Translations under genes and position numbers: made by a program
Source: Echinostoma caproni
Lineage: Eukaryota; Platyhelminthes; Trematoda; Plagiorchiida; Echinostomatidae
Reading direction: 5' to 3'
Length of the DNA: 20,105 bases
NCBI GenBank assembly: GCA_900618425.1
Contig: UZAN01046697.1
Coordinates: 8,303-28,407 of the forward strand
The notes under the pieces: model-generated
What the model was told of the DNA's origin: nothing
The model's input: only the letters and a program-made list of their open reading frames with translations
Databases searched by the model: none
Shown here: positions 19,686-20,105 of the stretch, piece by piece
Position numbering within the stretch: the stretch's first letter is position 1
Layout of the letters: every line of letters begins with the position of its first letter

Positions 19686-20045
19686 TTATGGGGCACGGGA
19701 TTTTGACAGGAAGATCGAACGGCGTTCGCGCCAATAACTTCTATTCTGGGCCATATCTTTCAGCCTCTCTAAACAACGACAATCCTCATTCTTTCAGCCC
19801 CAACCTGGAAGATGAGTTGCACCAATCGAAGCCAAAGCTGAAGCCAGCTTTTTCATATCTCCACGCCATGTAATGGTCTGATCACCGTGGCGCTTCTTCC
19901 GGCCTTGCCCGGTACGTGCAAAGAGAGCACGGAAAGGTAGCTGATGGGCAGGCATGCGCAAAACGCGACCAAGCCATCGGAGGCGGTGTAGAGCAATTAC
20001 AACACAAACACTTGCTGTGATCAAGCTCCCGAGGTACTTACAGCT
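19686..20045 (-). pseudogene. Non-LTR retrotransposon (LINE, RTE-like) C-terminal fragment
   Basis: The minus-strand frame opens at 20045 after TAG. It reads CKYLGSLITA, then LHRLRWLGRVLRMPAHQLP, FRALFARTGQ, TWRGDMKKLASALASIGA and HLPGWG, followed by an in-frame TGA (19796-19794). It continues in the same frame with ERLKDMAQNRS and RRSIFLSKS to TAA at 19688-19686. This order is typical of the region after the reverse transcriptase in endonuclease-reverse transcriptase LINEs common in flukes. KYLGS normally lies over 100 residues before the HRLRWLGH motif, and here only about ten separate them, which implies an internal deletion. The nonsense codon replaces the residue after PGWG. The right end lies close to the window edge. 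Confidence 0.75.
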
Positions 20046-20105
20046 CTATAGTATTTGGAATAGTATTTAAAATGGGATTCCAGAATTCGCGCAAAACCAA
20101 TCCCC

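Overview
The window looks like repeat-rich nuclear DNA of a flatworm, most likely a digenean trematode. It is not bacterial: there are no long ORFs, no operons and no Shine-Dalgarno sites. Candidate reading frames are short and framed by GT...AG splice signals, with abundant microsatellites and decayed retroelements. The trematode call rests on four things: a LINE C-terminus of a type common in flukes, two fragments of a Penelope-like GIY-YIG endonuclease, tRNA-derived SINE-like repeats, and a degenerate hammerhead ribozyme resembling those of schistosome SINEs. Species cannot be assigned. Base composition looked moderate (roughly 40% GC by eye, not computed).

Layout. 1-4.3 kb: mostly unannotatable DNA with an AT microsatellite and a few weak exon candidates. 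4.3-4.5 kb: a tRNA-derived SINE-like repeat on the minus strand. 5.9 and 6.5 kb: CTGT and TGTA microsatellites. 7.0 kb: a candidate exon with a membrane segment behind a strong splice acceptor. 8.0 kb: two overlapping perfect palindromes. 10.8-11.7 kb: a broken Penelope-like element whose endonuclease part (minus strand) and reverse transcriptase part (plus strand) lie head to head. 12.2-12.8 kb: the best host-gene candidate, two exons around a 242-bp intron, predicting a small single-pass membrane protein. 12.84-13.0 kb: a second SINE-like copy, plus strand. 13.15-13.4 and 15.0-15.2 kb: two diverged direct copies of an unnamed dispersed repeat. 15.4-15.75 kb: a tRNA-like sequence and a 59-bp inverted repeat. 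16.4 kb: a candidate terminal exon with a poly(A) signal. 17.4-17.7 kb: a weak exon candidate and the hammerhead remnant. 18.9 kb: an AT microsatellite. 19.3-20.05 kb: a decayed Penelope endonuclease immediately downstream of a decayed LINE C-terminus, both on the minus strand.

No element appears intact: every retroelement ORF has a stop, frameshift or deletion. The host-gene calls are splice-signal and reading-frame inferences without any recognised domain, and transcript data would be needed to confirm them. The most interesting items are the hammerhead remnant that keeps its core and stem I but seems to have lost stem III and the cleavage triplet, the inverted Penelope-like element, the two-exon membrane protein candidate and the long imperfect hairpin.
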